Shown here: positions 10,719-20,869 of the stretch, one piece after another
Layout of the letters: each line of letters starts with the position of its first letter
Numbering within the stretch: the first letter of the stretch is position 1
Origin: Ctena decussata
Taxonomy: Eukaryota > Mollusca > Bivalvia > Lucinida > Lucinidae
Reading direction: 5' to 3'
DNA length: 64,000 bases
Assembly: GCA_963989385.1 (NCBI GenBank)
Contig: OZ022508.1
Span: forward strand, 28,294,166 to 28,358,165
Translations under genes and position numbers: made by a program
Notes under the pieces: generated by a model
Databases searched by the model: none
What the model was told of the DNA's origin: nothing
Seen by the model: the letters and a program-made list of their open reading frames with translations, nothing else

Positions 10719-11186
10719 TCACAAAATACAACACGTTTGGCTTTTGTTCTCTTCATACTGATACAAGGTATTGTTGGGATGTTCCGTGTGGATTTTGTTC
10801 TTGATTGTCATGACGTCACTAGCCCCTACTGAGCTGAGTCGAAATTCCCGACACCCGTGCTCAAAGTCACTGTTTTTATTGTCTTTTCTAAAGAGATCAT
10901 TGTTTACACACAATTTGGCTGGAGAATCACGTGGAGTTGGTCCCGCGCTTCTCGAGCGTTTAACGTCCTCGAAAGAAACCGGTGAGTAGAGTGACCTCAT
11001 TTCAGAAGGAGGCGGGGTTTCAGTGTCGCTAGTGGTATTTTTCCAGTTCCGACTATTATCAAATTCATCACTGCCCTTGACCTTGGAAAGTTCTTCAAGA
11101 AGGATTGATCCAAAAGGACATTTAGGGATGGCATCCTCTGAAGGTTCCTTCCCCGACAGCCAATACGTCTTCATAGAACCTTTACC
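10719..11186 (-). CDS. Gyc88E-like: Atypical soluble guanylate cyclase, last coding exon
   Basis: The acceptor TTTTCATTGTAG is followed by GGT AAA GGT TCT ATG AAG ACG TAT TGG: GKGSMKTYWLSGKE, the usual end of class III cyclase domains. A hydrophilic tail of about 140 residues follows, rich in Ser, Asn, Lys and Glu, with no domain I recognise. The chain ends ...SQTCCIL and TGA. CCIL fits a CAAX prenylation box, with Leu last favouring geranylgeranylation. The vertebrate beta-2 subunit is known for a similar C-terminal CAAX (CVVL), so membrane attachment is a reasonable inference. Exon phase is 0 with exon 14858-14947. Low-complexity repeats and a MITE follow the stop. Confidence 0.85.
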   Translation of the reverse strand, partial: GKGSMKTYWLSGKEPSEDAIPKCPFGSILLEELSKVKGSDEFDNSRNWKNTTSDTETPPPSEMRSLYSPVSFEDVKRSRSAGPTPRDSPAKLCVNNDLFRKDNKNSDFEHGCREFRLSSVGASDVMTIKNKIHTEHPNNTLYQYEENKSQTCCIL

Positions 11187-11265
11187 CTACAATGAAATAT
11201 GAATGTTAGTGCTATGAAAAATGAAACGTTTCGTATTAGTGTTTACTAAATCATATTTAGATACA

Positions 11266-11545
11266 TGTAAAATAGACTCGGAAGGTAGCGACTAGGGGAG
11301 AGTCGGGTAACTTCGGACAACGGGTAAATTCGGACAGTGGCATTTTTTCTTTTATATGTCACTTGTCTGGAACTAAAACAAGACATATCATTGCAAACAG
11401 TGAAAATCCTGATAAGACGGCTCATTTTGAGCCGTCTCATCTGGAGTTTCACCGTTTGCAATGGTGTTTCACCGTTTGCAATGGTATGTCCGAATTTACC
11501 CGCCTGTTCGAAGTTACCCGACTCTCCCCTTGAGTCTATTTTATC
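11266..11545. repeat. Foldback element (GACTCGG...CCGAGTC-type ends)
   Basis: AAATAGACTCGGAAGG with GGGGAGAGTCGGGTAACTTC and GGACAACGGGTAAATTCGGA on the left is inverted at the right as TCCGAATTTACCCGCCTGTT, CGAAGTTACCCGACTCTCCC and TTGAGTCTATTT. The centre holds GGCTCATTTTGAGCC. It lies in the first intron upstream of the last cyclase exon. The element at 4395-4690 is related. Confidence 0.7.
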
Positions 11546-11809
11546 GAAATACGATTTAAAGAACCGTAAACAACATAATTTTTGCCAGTAGCTTGCATGA
11601 TTTTTTTCTTATTAAGAGCTTTAGAGCGTACAATAAATTATTTAGTGACAATCTGAATGGAAAAGATTCATTTCAAGCTGTTTTAAACATTAAGTTGATA
11701 TTTTTTAATAGATGTATACATTTTGGCTTGAAATGATTTAATGATTTGCTACAGTTCGAATCTCTTAGCCATAAATAATTTTGGACGCACCCATTATATT
11801 TGATACAAG

Positions 11810-13552
11810 AAATGTGTCCATACGACACGGATGCCCCCGCCTAGTGCCCTAAGTAAGATGGCGCCTTGTTTAAGGTGAGACACTTGTAGCATAACTAGGT
11901 CCACAAAGACAGACTTCTGTGGTACATGCTTTATTGTTTTCCTTGGGCATATGTATTGTGCTTCTTGGATCAAGAGAAGTGCGGGGGTGGCGGGGGGGGG
12001 GGGCAGACCTCTGTGGTACATGTTTATTGTTTTTCTTGGGCAGATGTACTGTGCTTCTTGGATCAAGAGAAGTGCGGGGTGGGGGGGGGGCTTGGAGGTC
12101 GGGGTGTCATGACTGATATGTGATGACATTCTGTATCTTATCGCAGAAATGGATGCCATGCGACTTTCCAAAAGAAATAGCCTGGAAACAAGTAACTTTT
12201 CAAAAACTAACAAACGGAAACCATTATTGTATGAAATGAAGTCAAAAAAGGGCCATAACTCCTACAATAATTGACGGATTTTACCAAACATCGAACTTGA
12301 CCTGTATTTTAAGATTATATACCTGTGTATGAAATATAAATTCAATATACCAATGCTTTCAAAAGATAATGAACGGAAACTAGTTTTTCATACAAATGAA
12401 GTCGAAAAAGGACCATAACTCTCACAATAATCGACGGATTTTGCCCAACATCGAACTTGACCTGTATTTTATGATTATATACCTGTGTATAAAATATGAA
12501 TTTAATACACCGATGCTTTCAAAAGATATCGAACGGAAACCATTTCTTCATACAAACTAAAGTCGAAAAAGGGCCATAACTCCCACAATAATCGACGGAT
12601 TTTGCCCAACATCGAACTTGACCATTATTTTATGATTATATAGCTGTGTATAAAATATGAATTCAATACACCAATGCTTTCAAAAGATATCGAATGGAAA
12701 CCATTTTTTCATAGAAACTTACGTCAAAAAAGGGCCATAACTCCCAAAATAATCGACGGATTTTGCCCAAATCAAACTTGACCTGTATTTTATGATTATA
12801 TAGCTGTGTATGAAATATGAATTCAATACACCAATGCTTTCAAAAGATATTGAACGGAAACCATTTTTTCATAGAAACAGAAGTCGAAAAAGGGCCATAA
12901 CTCCCGCAATAATAGACGGATTTTACACAACATCGAACTTGACCTGTATTTTATGATTATATAGCTGGTATGAAATATGAATTCAATACACCAATGCTTT
13001 CAAAAGATAATATTTACACTTGCCACTGACTTCCTATTGTTGACCCCATTAGAGCAACAGGCTTCATACACCGATGAAGGACAATTGACCATGTGACGTT
13101 GTTGTCAAGCGACGTCGTATGTAAACAAACGTCTTGATTGGTTCTTGTAACGTTCGATTGACGCTACGTTAGGGCTGCTTAACGTCATGGCCGAACACGT
13201 CGTTACTTACTTTTCTTCGTCCCATATTTTGCCTTTTCTACACCAGATTACTACGAAAACGGCACAGAGAGGTTCACAAATAAAGTGTAAATATAAGAAT
13301 AAAAATTTGATTTTTCAGCGTTCATCGTGTGAAGAAGCCAGTGGTCGTAGCTAAAATTCTACAAGAAGCGCTTCGCGCTTCATGGAATTTTAGCTGCGCT
13401 CACTGGCTTCATCACACGATGAACGCTGAAAAATCAAACTTTAATTCTTAATTGAATGGAAACCATTTCGTACGTACGTACGCTACGCTACGTACGTACG
13501 GACAGGGGTGAGACTATATGCCCCCCCCCCATTTTAAATGGCGGGGGCATAA
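11810..13552. repeat. Tandem-repeat-bearing dispersed element (ATGCCCCC ends), copy 1
   Basis: Begins AGAAATGTGTCCATACGACA CGGATGCCCCCGCC and ends GGACAGGGGTGAGACTATAT followed by GCCCCC and GGCGGGGGCATAATAAC, so the outermost parts face each other. Inside, 12200-13020 holds five units of about 160 bp (GGAAACCATTTTTTCATA..., AAAGGGCCATAACTCCCAC, GACGGATTTTGCCCAACATC). A duplicated G-rich phrase lies at 11930-12095, and a foldback is inserted at 13302-13442. The same plan is seen at 31205-32456 and 42168-43445. Confidence 0.65.
13302..13442. repeat. Perfect-like foldback, arms about 60 bp
   Basis: TTTGATTTTTCAGCGTTCAT with CGTGTGAAGAAGCCAGTGG is inverted as CCACTGGCTTC-like sequence and ATGAACGCTGAAAAATCAAA. 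The centre GAAGCGCTTCGCGCTTC is itself palindromic. Confidence 0.75.
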
Positions 13553-13749
13553 TAACAACAAAACATTATGGTAAACCGCGTAGATCCAGATGAAATGACT
13601 GGCAAGAAGCCATTTCCTCTGGACCTAGGTCATTTGATATGTCATGTTCTATGTCTTGAGAAAACGTTTCCTCCGTCCGTCTGATGGTAACTGGGTATGT
13701 AACACTGAAAAGCATTGTTGCCAAGATCACAGCATCGAAACAATAACGG

Positions 13750-13879
13750 CCCAGCAGGCACACAACCTTGAATTAACCTTGATTCAACGTCATGACGTTG
13801 AATACAGGTTGATTCAAGGTTGATTCTCATGACGTTGAATCAATGTTAATTCAAGGTTGATTAAAGGTTGTGTGCCCAG
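13750..13879. repeat. Short inverted element with CCCAGCAGGCACA ends, copy 3
   Basis: Starts CCCAGCAGGCACACAACCTT and ends AAAGGTTGTGTGCCCAG; the right terminus is cut short. The inside is TTGATTCAAGGTTGATTC and CATGACGTTGAAT repeats. It abuts the mariner-like element that starts at 13915. Confidence 0.75.
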
Positions 13880-13914
13880 TGTTTTTTTTTTTTGTTGTTT
13901 AAATCAAGTGTATA

Positions 13915-14821
13915 CGAGGGGCGTTCAAAAAGTTTTGCAAATGGCCTCATAACTTTGTTTAGGGGCATGCTGGGTACAAATGCTATGCATGTACTTAAAG
14001 CACTACATTTGTTCTTTACAATGATACCAAACACTTTACAAAGGCACTTTTTCTATCTGACTTACCATGCATTTTATTAGGATCAAGTCATAACACTGGG
14101 CTAATTTCACATATTAAATATTTTCAGTGTTAGGCCCTAAATTCAAATATCGTTGTCAATACAAAACATTTCTTTGTCAACTGCATTATTGCCTATATTA
14201 TCCATACAAAAGTTAGAAGGATGGCAACTGTTATCGATTCATTCCTTGCAAAGCAATGCGCAGTTCTTATGACGCTATTAAAATCGACGTCAACGTCACT
14301 TTTGAAAGATTGTAGCAGTTTCATACTTTGCTTTAATTTGAAATTATTGACAGATTTTAGTTGATCTATGAAATGGCTCTTGCTGACAAAATTTCGAATA
14401 CCAACAGACTTATTTTCATAACAAATCATAATAATTTTAGTAGAAAGGGAGAATTTGCTATAACATGAAATACGGATAATACATATTTACGGGACAGTAC
14501 GGAACCTAGATTAAATATAATTTCCGCGATATCAATAGGGCAATATTGTCTGGGCATTGTCTTTAAGCAGCAAAGATTTAAAAAAAAATCAAAGACTATT
14601 CGTATATAAATTACGGCCTACCAAAGTAGAATTCTACAGTGCCTGTAGGGTATACATCTATTTAAGAAGTTAAAAACGCGTCCTTTAAGAAAAAATATAG
14701 GTGCGTTTGCAAACTTCTGTAGGCAAAACACAGCTTTACGTGTTTTTGCTATTAGTAGTTCTGTCTTTATGGTGGTTACCAAGAAATTACGTCATTTGCA
14801 AAACTTTTCGAACGCCCCTCG
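13915..14821. mobile_element. Non-autonomous Tc1/mariner-like element
   Basis: Inverted ends CGAGGGGCGTTCAAAAAGTT (then TTGCAAATG) and CATTTGCAAAACTTTTCGAA (then CGCCCCTCG), with TA (in fact TATA) directly outside both ends, as expected for IS630/Tc1/mariner transposons. Total length is 907 bp. I find no frame resembling a DD(E/D) transposase, so this is a deleted, non-autonomous derivative. Its right end is 37 bp from the cyclase exon at 14858. Confidence 0.8.
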
Positions 14822-14857
14822 TATATAAAACCTGCGCGGATAAAATCTTCAACTTAC

Positions 14858-14947
14858 CTTAACAGAAATGGATGAGCGTTCTGACACAACATACGGGTAG
14901 TCCATGAGCTCCACCCGGGTCGTCTCGCTCACGTGGATTTTCATTGC
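14858..14947 (-). CDS. Gyc88E-like: Atypical soluble guanylate cyclase, exon encoding end of cyclase domain
   Basis: A 90-nt, 30-codon exon with both ends in phase 0: acceptor GTTTTCTAG|GCA, donor AAG|GTAAGTTG. It encodes AMKIHVSETTRVEL, MDYPYVVSERSSISVK, matching the late strands of the class III cyclase fold (the A-M-K-I-H-V-S-E stretch is strongly conserved in soluble cyclases). It joins RMETNGQ of exon 15862-15971 to GKGSMKTYW of the last exon. Confidence 0.92.
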
Positions 14948-14959
14948 CTAGAAAACGAA

Positions 14960-15620
14960 AATATAGGTGAAGGGGCATTCTTTCAGGGGAAGTAACTCTA
15001 CCATTTAGTTTGCTTCACTTCTCAATGGGGGTTAACTATTAAAGAAACGAATTTGCTCATATGAGCAAATTCTTTCCTTTAAGAGTTGAACCCTATTGGA
15101 GGAGCTTAATTTTCCAGTAAAGCAAACAGGAAGTCACGATAGTTGTTCCCCCTTTGTAAAGATTTCCGAAAAACATGGAGCTGTACCCATACGCCCTAAA
15201 GTGGGCACTCAAGATAGGGAAAGTTTTTCATGATAGTTCTGTATTTCCTTATTTCTCCAGAAGACACAGTTTGGAGTATTTCATGGCCAATGCCATCAGC
15301 TTTAAATAGCTACTAAAATGTCGAAATAGACATTTGTGGGTCTTTATAAATAAACTTATTCTACCAAAAGATCAAGAGATGTTGAGGCAAATGGATACAC
15401 TTTCAGGGGAAGCAACTCTACCATTTTCATTTTTGGTCCACTGCTCAATGGGGTTCAACTTCTTTCCTGTAAGAGTATGCACCTGCCTGGAAGGGTTTCC
15501 TTAGCCAGAGACGCAATCAGAAATTCATGCAAATTGTTTCCCTTTTAAAAATGGCAAACAATCATTTAAACATACGCCATGAAACAATCACCATGAATGC
15601 AACTGTTAGTCTATGTCGGC
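14960..15620. repeat. Copies of a repeat with GGGTACACTTTCAGGGGAAG
   Basis: Two related stretches (14965-15190 and 15390-15560) share 'ggggcattctttcaggggaagtaactctacc', a 'ctcaatggggttcaact' segment, an AT-rich palindrome (CGAATTTGCTCATATGAGCA) and 'aagagtt'. Further copies can be seen near 5395, 23705-23860, 30505-30640 and, degraded, 48955-49195. They are non-coding intronic repeats. Confidence 0.5.
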
Positions 15621-15861
15621 TACTTGTCAGAAAAGGCTAAATGTCCTGTCAGTGGTCATTAGACTACTAGGAGATGTACATAACAAACGGTGCTATCGAG
15701 AGGGGTAAAGTGTCCTATCGGATGCTAGATAAATATATAGGCTGAATGGCAAGAGTATAGACCTTGATCAGGTTGATCTGCGTCTACAAGTTTTGTCTCG
15801 ACGGTTCTAATCTAGTACTTAGAGATGTATGGTTATCATGATTATCCAAAGTGAGCCTTAC

Positions 15862-15971
15862 CTGTCCGTTGGTTTCCATACGTGACGCTGTGTTGACGGT
15901 ATCACCGAATAAACAATATCTGGGCATCTTGATCCCGACAACGCCAGCGACTGCCGTCCCGGAGTGAATTC
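15862..15971 (-). CDS. Gyc88E-like: Atypical soluble guanylate cyclase, exon with GTP-site Cys and catalytic Asn/Arg
   Basis: Acceptor TATTTTCCAG, donor CAG|GTAAGG. The first two bases complete the Gly codon of the previous exon. It encodes [16 protein letters not shown] then [20 protein letters not shown]. In class III cyclases the Cys of YCLFGD helps recognise guanine, and the Asn and Arg of NTASR stabilise the transition state; all are present. Together with the metal-binding Asp residues in exons at 20010 and 19147, this single chain has a full catalytic set, which fits cyclases able to act as homodimers. Confidence 0.95.
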
Positions 15972-16254
15972 CTGGAAAATAAGACAGTAATAATGCCGTC
16001 ATACTTTTGTCACCATCCGAATAATTACTGTAATGGTATATACTAGAGCTTAGACCTCCTTTTAGCCCATCGTGTGGGGTGTTTTATGAAAGTGCTTGAT
16101 CTGATATATACTTAAACGAAACAGAAAGCCAATATTTTAATCATTTAAATGTGCACACAACGTTGAGACAACGGCTTATCACGACGTAGCATCGACGCTG
16201 TTGTGATGTTGTTTGTCGTATCTATAGACGCCGACAGGCATTGTTTTAATAATT

Positions 16255-16490
16255 GAGCCGCGACACGAGAAAACCAACAATGTGGTTGTGCGCCCTGTGC
16301 AGACTCAGATCAGCCTGGACACCCGCCCAGTTTGATCAGACTCTTCGTTGAGTGCTCAATGAGTAGCTAAGAGCTTAAGCTACCTCCATGCGGACAACGA
16401 AGGCTCTGATCAGACTGGGCGGATGCCCAGGCTGATCTGAGTCTGCGCTGGGCGCACAACCACATTGTTGGTTTTGTCGTGTCGCGGCTC
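16255..16490. repeat. Hairpin MITE family A, copy 5
   Basis: GAGCCGCGACACGAGAAAAC to TTTTGTCGTGTCGCGGCTC. Flanks AATT on the left and ATTT on the right (imperfect duplication). It is one of the least diverged copies and lies in a cyclase intron. Confidence 0.85.
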
Positions 16491-16769
16491 ATTTATTTCT
16501 GTTGGGAATTTCTAAGAGATTGTAAGGAGGAGGCAACTTTGCCAGTTTCTTCTCTTTTTTTTGTCTCATTTCTCATACAGTGGTCAAAGCCTGATAAATA
16601 AAAAAAAACTGGAAGGTTGTCCAGGGACAACTGGTCGTGCCCGCTGTTTGCTATAGTGACCGATAAGTATGTCAAGACTAAGTAACTGCTTCACTCTTAG
16701 AAAGAAGCCAAACGAAATCATGCTTAGCCAGCATTTCTTCTTTTTCTTCCAATTTTCACAAAGCAAAAT

Positions 16770-17610
16770 AAGTAGAAGTGATGACCCAGACAAGCTCAAT
16801 TTATGAAAATAACAATATCTGACCTTCAAGTGTGACCTTGACCTTGGACCTACCAAAACATATATGTCACTTGACATTTCCACTCACCAAGAAGAACAAT
16901 TGTGCCAAATTATTTTGGACTCCATCCGTCATTGTAGAAGTAATGGCTAGGACAAGCTCAATTTATGACCATTTTATCATTTGACCTTCAAGCGTGACTT
17001 TGACTTTGGACCTACTTGAACAAATGTTCTACTCATCAAGGAGAACAAATGTGCCAAATTATTTTGAAATCCATTCGTAAATGTTGAAGTTATGGCTTGG
17101 ACAAGCTCAAATTATTGCCAATTTATCATTTGACCTTCAAGTGTTACCATGACCTTAGACCTACCTGAACAAATGTTCCAAACAGCACTTCTACTCATCA
17201 AGGAGAACAATTGTGCCAAATTATTTTGAAATCCATCCATAAATGTAGAAGTAATGGCTCGGACAAGCTCAATTTATGGTCATTTTATCATTTGAACTTC
17301 AAGTGTGACCTTGACCTTAGACCTACCTGAACAGATGTTTCAAATGTCACTTCTACTCATCAAGGAGAACAATTGTGCCAAATTATTTTGAAATCCATCC
17401 ATAAATGTAGAAAATATGGCTCGGACAAGCTTAGTTTATGGCCATTTTATCATTTGACCTTCAAGTGCGACCTTGACCTTGGACCTACCTGAACAAATGT
17501 TTCAAATGGCACTTTAACTCACCAAGGAGAACAACTGTGCCAAATTATTTTGAAATCCATTCGTAAATGTAGAAGTTATGGCCCGGACAAATCCGGAGGG
17601 ACGCACACAC
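16770..17610. repeat. Tandem repeat, about 160-bp units, with TGACCTTGACCTTGG
   Basis: Five to six units. Each runs through 'tagaagtaatggctcggaca', 'catttgaccttcaagtgtga', 'ccttgaccttggacctacct' and 'gagaacaattgtgccaaatt'. It ends with 'ggcccggacaaatccggagg' and an ACGCACACAC tail, as arrays of this class often do. It is intronic; frames across it are not proteins. Confidence 0.75.
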
Positions 17611-18194
17611 TTACGAACGCATTACACACGGACATACACCGAATTGAAGTTGTAACAACTATGTCTCGCTCACCGCAAGCGGGCTTGACAAAAAGACTTT
17701 GCTCCTTTAGGAATGCAGGTGTTTCTTTAAGAATAGACCCCATTTTGAAAGGACTATTTCTTCCAGGGAATAGTTCCCCTTTGCGAAATTGGCATTTAAA
17801 CATGAAAAGAATACATATTAAGATAACTAAAATGCGGCAAATCATTCTTTTGACACGTATGTAAAGCCTTCTTTAGGGCCTGTAAACGAAGAGCTATCTG
17901 AATTAATTGCACCAAACTACTTTTATGTTTACCGTGTCATATTGAACCCAGGTTAACTGTTTCCAGTCAAGTGATAATTTGTCTAGTAAATATCAATTTG
18001 TTTGCTACCATAAAATGAATTCTAAAAAAGACCAATTACGCGAAACTTCAAGGGCAGTAGCAGGGTGTCCTTGATTTTTCACCCAGAATTAGTTAAGTAA
18101 CGTTAATTTCAAGATCAATCATACATTCCAGTAAGATTTTGCGCGCAAATGTCAAGAAAATATAGGCAGCGGCTGTTGTTATCATGGTCGCCTG

Positions 18195-18486
18195 TTGTTA
18201 TCATGGTCGTGTTTGTATAGCAGGGCCAAGATCCGAGATACGAAGTTGTAACTTGCATGCTGCCTCTATGTGGTTTGATTTTTTCTTGCGAGTTTGCAGG
18301 TTGGATAAGCAGAAGTTCAGCTACACTGCAACAAATCACCAACCTGACACCACTTTATCCAGCTTGAGCGCACGGGGTTCGGACTTTCTGGTTTATTGGC
18401 TTGAAGGAATTAATCGGACAGGTATCGCCTGTTGGGACTCGAACTACGATCTCTGCAATTCCATCCAAACCACTAGCTAGACTTGC
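18195..18486 (-). repeat. tRNA-derived SINE-like repeat
   Basis: On the minus strand, starting near 18486, TAGCTAGTGGTTTGGATGGA resembles a pol III A box, and GTAGTTCGAGTCCCAACAGG about 30 nt on resembles a B box. The downstream body has no coding frame I can recognise. Ends and target duplication were not identified. Confidence 0.5.
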
Positions 18487-18539
18487 AGGTAACGAACGTT
18501 ATATATATAGGGTACACACTTTTTTGTTGATACGAGAAT

Positions 18540-19240
18540 GTCTTAGCCTTAATGTTTCGCTTGATCAACATCTAATATAATCAGAGAGTGGCCATAAAAG
18601 CTCGCTGTGACATTCTTAATTCCGTTTTCTTAATGGAAATGACATATATAAAACGAAGACCTAATGGAATCACTTAATCCCCAAAACAATAACAAAGGTT
18701 AATAAAGTGCTTTTTTATACACGCAAGCTGAGTTAATTCATGAAATCATGTCGTGCCGAGCGGTGTTTAAGAACCTTTTCTGTGGAATTTTGCAAAGGAG
18801 GTCACGAATCCAAATTCTATGGTTTGTGTCTGCCTGGCCCAGAGGTTATATGCTCGGAAGCAGCCAATCAATGTGTTTTATTTTGAGTTTGAGATTATTC
18901 TCAAGTTTTATAACCTCGAACCCAGTTTGCATTTCCAAATTGACGGAAAATGAACAAAGAAGCTGACTACTTTTATACTGTAAAATGGTTAAATTTTTGC
19001 TAACTTGTAATGATAACGTAAATTGTAAATACACGTACAAAAATGTGGGACAAATTGCAAAGAAGCATATAAATGGCGATCGTGGTAACAGCGTAACTTG
19101 TAATGACTGTTACAAGTTTGTATACTTTATAAAATGATAGACTAACCAACACGTATTTTCATATTTCCCTTGCTGGAAGGGTCCCTGAGTCCACTCATAG
19201 CCTCTACCATGTCAAGAGCCATGTCACATATATGTATAGC
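18540..19240. repeat. Segment duplicated at 22215-23420 (parent copy, includes the 3' part of a cyclase exon)
   Basis: Phrases in order here ('gtggccataaaagctcgctg', 'tgacattcttaattcc', 'aagacctaatggaa', 'gttaataaagtgc', 'ctgtggaattttgc', 'cagtttgcatttccaaa', 'gaagggtccctgagtcca') recur in the same order and strand at 22215-23420 with moderate divergence. The parent copy contains the functional exon 19147-19303. Confidence 0.75.
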
Positions 19241-19303
19241 GTGATATCTGGTCCTGTCTGGGGCGCCTGATACCACCATATAGGCATCACCTATCGTCTC
19301 TAC
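19147..19303 (-). CDS. Gyc88E-like: Atypical soluble guanylate cyclase, exon with second metal Asp
   Basis: A 157-nt exon. The acceptor is CTATTGTAG (or, 4 nt later, the second TAG); the donor is GTTG|GTTAGT. It encodes [36 protein letters not shown] and [16 protein letters not shown] plus one base of Gly. In [10 protein letters not shown] the Glu contacts guanine and the Asp is a catalytic metal ligand in class III cyclases. The junction with the preceding exon can be drawn two ways (AAG/GTAGAG or AAGGTTG/AG); both give K-V-E-T. A broken partial copy of this exon lies at 23337-23420. Confidence 0.93.
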
Positions 19304-20009
19304 CTACAATAGTAGCAGGAAAATAAGAATACTCCTATATCCTGATATCTGTTCCGTTGGAACGACTGAATTTCATAATTAAAAAGGTTCTTGGACTAAA
19401 CGAAGATGTATTCCAACTTTTAATATAAATGTTCACCTTTCGCTTATGCACCAATCATTTGCAACTTCGGTTATCCCGGCCTTTTAAAAAGTTGGAATCA
19501 CTATAATTGTCCACATTATTTTGACAGCATATCAAAAGCCTCACATATATGCACGGCCCTGGAGGGACAATGCTAAGATAAATCCCGCCATCCGCAGCAT
19601 TTCATCGGCCCTGGAGAAACCGGGGTTGCACATGACCAGTGCATGAATTGCAGACATAGATCTACCACAAAACATCTGCAAACCTTGGTCATTATTCAGG
19701 CCTATATATTGCGGTCCATTGAATATAGCCTTGGCCAGACAACTCTTTTGGAGTTTCAAAGTTTTATATACCTGTATGTATGTATATATTTTTTAGTCTC
19801 TCATAACTCTTTTAGAGAATTTTTGTACTGTGATATGGTTTCACTTATATTCATGTTTTTATGTGTAATTCTGTACAAAAGTGAGACTTTAACAAACCAA
19901 TGTAGCTGTATTTGTAACCTATAGTAGATATAGCTATAAAGAAAAATATTTCAAGAATTTAATAAGAAAAAAATGATATACTGTTTTACTTATATTCCTG
20001 TACATTTAC

Positions 20010-20160
20010 CAACCTTATAAACATTGTGTTTTTCGCTGAGTTGGTCAAACTGAGTATACATAGCATTTAACATGGACACCACTTCCATGGGCGAGATCTG
20101 GCTGCATATCCGGGTAAACCCAACAACGTCACTGAACAGAATTGTCACATTGTCAAACAC
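20010..20160 (-). CDS. Gyc88E-like: Atypical soluble guanylate cyclase, exon opening the cyclase domain
   Basis: Acceptor TTGGATTTTCAG|GTG. It encodes [20 protein letters not shown] then [20 protein letters not shown] and [10 protein letters not shown]. The Asp in LFSDVVGFT is the first metal-binding residue of class III nucleotide cyclases. It ends at TATAAG (20014) or four bases further, at GTTG before GTAAATG (20010); the latter donor looks stronger and both preserve the protein. It joins STCE of exon 29664-29810 to VETIGD of exon 19147-19303. Confidence 0.94.
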
Positions 20161-20796
20161 CTGAAAATCCAACATTTTCAAAACTCTATCAAAGGTGTGT
20201 GGGTCACCTCCATGTTTTTCCACATCCTTTTAAAAAGGGAAACAATTTTCATGACTTCCTGTTTGCTTCCTTGGGAGATAAAACTCGTCCAAAAGGGGCT
20301 ATTCTTAAAGAAAAAGCTTGCTCGGTTGAGGAGCAATTTAAGAAGAAAAAAATAATAAGATACCAAGGGCGTAGCTACCTATACGCAAATACGCAGGTGC
20401 GTATTGAAATTTTGTCAACTTGACAAAATTTCAACACACACCTGCGTATTTTCATGCTAAAATGTAGTTAACTGGGCATAATTTTAATGCTCACTGCCAA
20501 CAGACAGAAAATTTGAAATATCTAAGCGGATTAACCCCTATCATAACCCTCAGTGAGTATAAAGCATAATTGTGCGTACAGTGTTATTGCTCCTAGCTAC
20601 GCCCCTGGATACTCCCATTTAGGAGGGAGGCAAAAATGACAACGTTTTTTGCCTTGACCAGGCCCGGATCCAGATCATCACGTACTGGTGGGGCTCTGGA
20701 TAACTGGTGGGACTGGGAGGTGCCGAAATGTAGTTGTGTGGGGGAGGGGGCTTGGAAATATGACATATTTATGGTTCAATTTCAAGAGAATTTTTT

Positions 20797-20869
20797 AAAT
20801 ATTTGTTGTGACATCTCATTAGAATCGCCTCCCCGAGGCGATTCTAATGAGATGTCACAACAAATATTT
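20797..20869. repeat. Perfect 35-bp palindrome with 3-nt loop
   Basis: The left arm AAATATTTGTTGTGACATCT (then CATTAGAATCGCCTC) and the right arm are exact reverse complements, separated by CCC. No mismatch is seen over 35 bp. It sits in a cyclase intron and would extrude or fold as a very stable hairpin. Confidence 0.9.

Noticed and set aside
12200..13020. Regularly spaced repeats suggestive of a CRISPR array
   Set aside because: Adjacent units are diverged head-to-tail copies of the whole ~160 bp, with no constant repeat/unique spacer alternation, and the window is animal DNA.
16584..17864. Several 60-104 codon frames on both strands
   Set aside because: They run through a tandem array and adjacent AT-rich DNA with no domain or splice context.
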